Assembly (NCBI GenBank): GCA_035551935.1
Contig: DASZMJ010000077.1
Coordinates: 1 to 32,885 of the forward strand
Source of the DNA: DASZMJ01 sp035551935
GTDB lineage: Bacteria > Planctomycetota > Planctomycetia > Isosphaerales > Isosphaeraceae
Length of the DNA stretch: 32,885 nt
Reading direction: 5' to 3'
Position 1 is the first letter of the stretch. The number at the start of each line of letters is the position of its first letter. The notes below the pieces were generated by a model that worked only from the letters and a program-made list of their open reading frames with translations, made no database searches and was not told where the DNA came from. Both the position numbers and the translations under genes were made by a program. This document shows positions 31,340 to 32,885 of the stretch, in pieces.

Positions 31340-32885
31340 CGCTTGCTCCTTCGAGGCGTGCCAGCAGGACGCCCGGCCGGTCGACCAGGATCCGATATCG
31401 CCCCCGGACCCGCCCCCGCCAGGCGTCGTCCGGGTCCAGCACGGCGAGATACCGCGCCCCCCGCCCTCGATAGAACTCGACCAGCGCGTGCGGATCGGCC
31501 GGGTCGAGCTGGCCGCCCCATTCGCGCGCGGCCCGCGCGGCGGCCTCGGGCTCGAACTCCAGGCGGCAGCCGCGCCGATCGGCCGCGAACAGGAGGGCCT
31601 CCGAAGCGACGACCAGTGCATCGCCCGGCACGTGCTTCCGAACGACCGCCGCGGCCTCCGCGAGATGGAACCATTCGGCCGGCGTCTGCCAGGTCGATCG
31701 GACCTGCACGAACGCCAGGGCCGCGAAGCCAACCCAGGCCGCGACTGCCCATCCCCTCGGCAAGGCCGCGAGCGCCCTGCCGATCCCCAGGGCCGCCAGC
31801 GGTGCCAGGATCAACCAGTAGTATTCATGATGGGCTTTCCCCACGAGCAACGCCAGCGCCCCGATCGCCGCGACCGCCCAGATCCTCCACAAGGCATCGA
31901 GCTTCCCCACCCCGAACCATCCCCCGATCGCCAGCATGAACCCGATCGGCGTGAACGCCCGGACCACCGCGAACCTCCATGCGAGGCCCGGCAGCCTTCC
32001 CAACGCCTCGATCTTGCCGATCGCCCCGAGCCAGATCGTCGCGCTCTCGGCCGACGCGCGCGAACCCCCGACCTCATGCAAGAGGCCTGCCGCATGCCCA
32101 TACCAGAGCAGCGCCGGTGCCAGGGCCACCAGCGCCAGGATCGCTCGTCGAACGGGTCGATCCGACCACCGCTGTCTTCGCTCTTCCCCCCTCTCCCCCT
32201 GGGAGAGGGGGGAAGACGGATCACCCTCTCCCCGTGTGGGGGAGGGCCGGGGTGGGGGGGGCGTGAGTCGGATTGACAGGAGGATAGGAATCAAAATATA
32301 AGCCGATGTGACCTTCAACGCCAGGCTCGCCGCCAGGAGCGGCCAGGCGAGCAACGTCCACCATGTCCTTCGGCGTCCGGCCTCGTCCCAGCACCGCAGG
32401 GCCGCGAGCTGGGTGCCGAGCATGGCTATGTCGGGTTGGAAGGCGCGGCCGTAGCGGAGGGTGATCGGGACGACCACGAACGCCGCGACCGCGAGCAAGG
32501 CGACCTTGATCCCCTCGCGACGCCGGGCGAGGCCGTAGAGTCCCCAGGCGCCGAGGGTGGTGAAGAGGGCGGAGACGAGCCGGCCGGAGGCCGTCAGGGG
32601 AAGGCCAGTGATGCGCCGGAATGCGACGGCGAGTCCGGCGAACAGCGGCGGCTCGACGAGGAAGAGGTTCGGGAACGGGCCGGTGTGGAGCTGGGGGCGG
32701 AGCCACCCGGAGCCGCGCTCGAGGTTGCGGGCGACCATCGCGGTCGGGATCTGCCGGCCGACGTAGTTCTCGACGATCGGCTGGTCGGCCTTCCCGGCGC
32801 GCAGGGCGAACGTCGCGAGCAGGAGGGCCGCCAGGAGGAGCCGCTCGCGGGGGCCCGGCCCGGGATCGTTCCGCGCGACCTCGAC
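31326..32885 (-). CDS. GT39-like membrane glycosyltransferase (C-terminal part, 5' end off window)
   Basis: 519 residues are visible, from the right edge of the window to TGA at 31326; the frame is open to base 32885. The start is beyond the edge. Segments such as QPIVENYVGRQIPTAMVARN and PNLFLVEPPLF fit the first periplasmic loop of dolichyl-phosphate-mannose-like transferases (GT39/ArnT). About ten hydrophobic helices follow, including KAHHEYYWLILAPLAALGIG. A soluble C-terminal portion contains VEFYRGRGARYLAVLDPDD. Residues encoded by about 32170-32270 (LTPPPPRPSPTRGEGDPSS and on) are a REP-like repeat read in frame within a loop. The acceptor is unknown. It overlaps panB by 14 bases. Confidence 0.85.
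   Translation of the reverse strand, partial: VEVARNDPGPGPRERLLLAALLLATFALRAGKADQPIVENYVGRQIPTAMVARNLERGSGWLRPQLHTGPFPNLFLVEPPLFAGLAVAFRRITGLPLTASGRLVSALFTTLGAWGLYGLARRREGIKVALLAVAAFVVVPITLRYGRAFQPDIAMLGTQLAALRCWDEAGRRRTWWTLLAWPLLAASLALKVTSAYILIPILLSIRLTPPPPRPSPTRGEGDPSSPLSQGERGEERRQRWSDRPVRRAILALVALAPALLWYGHAAGLLHEVGGSRASAESATIWLGAIGKIEALGRLPGLAWRFAVVRAFTPIGFMLAIGGWFGVGKLDALWRIWAVAAIGALALLVGKAHHEYYWLILAPLAALGIGRALAALPRGWAVAAWVGFAALAFVQVRSTWQTPAEWFHLAEAAAVVRKHVPGDALVVASEALLFAADRRGCRLEFEPEAAARAAREWGGQLDPADPHALVEFYRGRGARYLAVLDPDDAWRGRVRGRYRILVDRPGVLLARLEGASDGDD
32183..32270. repeat. REP-like double palindrome inside the glycosyltransferase frame
   Basis: CTTCCCCCCTCTCCC (32183-32197) and GGGAGAGGGGGGAAG (32201-32215) are perfect 15-bp inverted copies with a 3-base loop. 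A second stem follows (CCCTCTCCCC with GGGGGAGGG, about 32224-32245). The words match the palindromes at 10605-10619 and 10811-10837. Here the repeat is within coding sequence and does not interrupt the frame. Confidence 0.85.

Overview
The window is a GC-rich stretch of a planctomycete chromosome, most likely family Isosphaeraceae. Evidence: two DUF1501 proteins with twin-arginine signals, a PSCyt1/DUF1549/DUF1553 protein, a c-type-cytochrome/WD40 fusion, a PPC-domain protein and many secreted proteins of unknown function. The family-level placement is inferred from gene content only.

Layout. (1) 1-4762: a partial rightward gene end, then a leftward set of four secreted or surface genes (order of transcription 4762 to 178). 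Two of the four are each split by an identical 123-bp miniature transposon with its own 10-bp target duplication. A 23-bp tandem repeat lies at the 5' end of a third. (2) 4998-9526: PSD1 plus DUF1501 pair. 9692-10573: a secreted protein. (3) 10856-11992: a membrane metallophosphoesterase, convergent with a PPC-domain gene and a cytochrome/WD40 gene (12175-15592). (4) 15591-16122: a MazF-type toxin-antitoxin pair lying opposite to, and between, the cytochrome/WD40 gene and a second DUF1501 gene (16147-17475). (5) 17602-20900: a decayed nitric-oxide reductase locus. The quinol-dependent norB carries one frameshift and one in-frame TAG. The divergent Rrf2-type regulator is also frameshifted. An accessory membrane protein carries a zinc cluster resembling that of IS1182-type transposases. 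(6) 20963-22246: a secreted beta-helix protein.

(7) 22277-28293: a leftward block with three paralogous but divergent GTPases. All three share the same C-terminal hydrophobic region (DUF697-like) and are interleaved with small membrane proteins and a lipoprotein. Several junctions are ATGA overlaps and others hold palindromic repeats. This is the best candidate here for an uncharacterised multi-gene system. (8) 28409-32885: a retropepsin-like protease, an ArsR regulator, a C26-type amidotransferase-fold protein lacking its nucleophilic cysteine, panB, and a partial GT39-like glycosyltransferase that has absorbed an in-frame palindromic repeat.

Repeat and mobile-element activity is a recurring theme: identical MITEs, a minisatellite, and at least two families of intergenic palindromes. 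Very long open frames on the opposite strand of real genes reflect high GC and were not annotated. No rRNA, tRNA or CRISPR array was seen.
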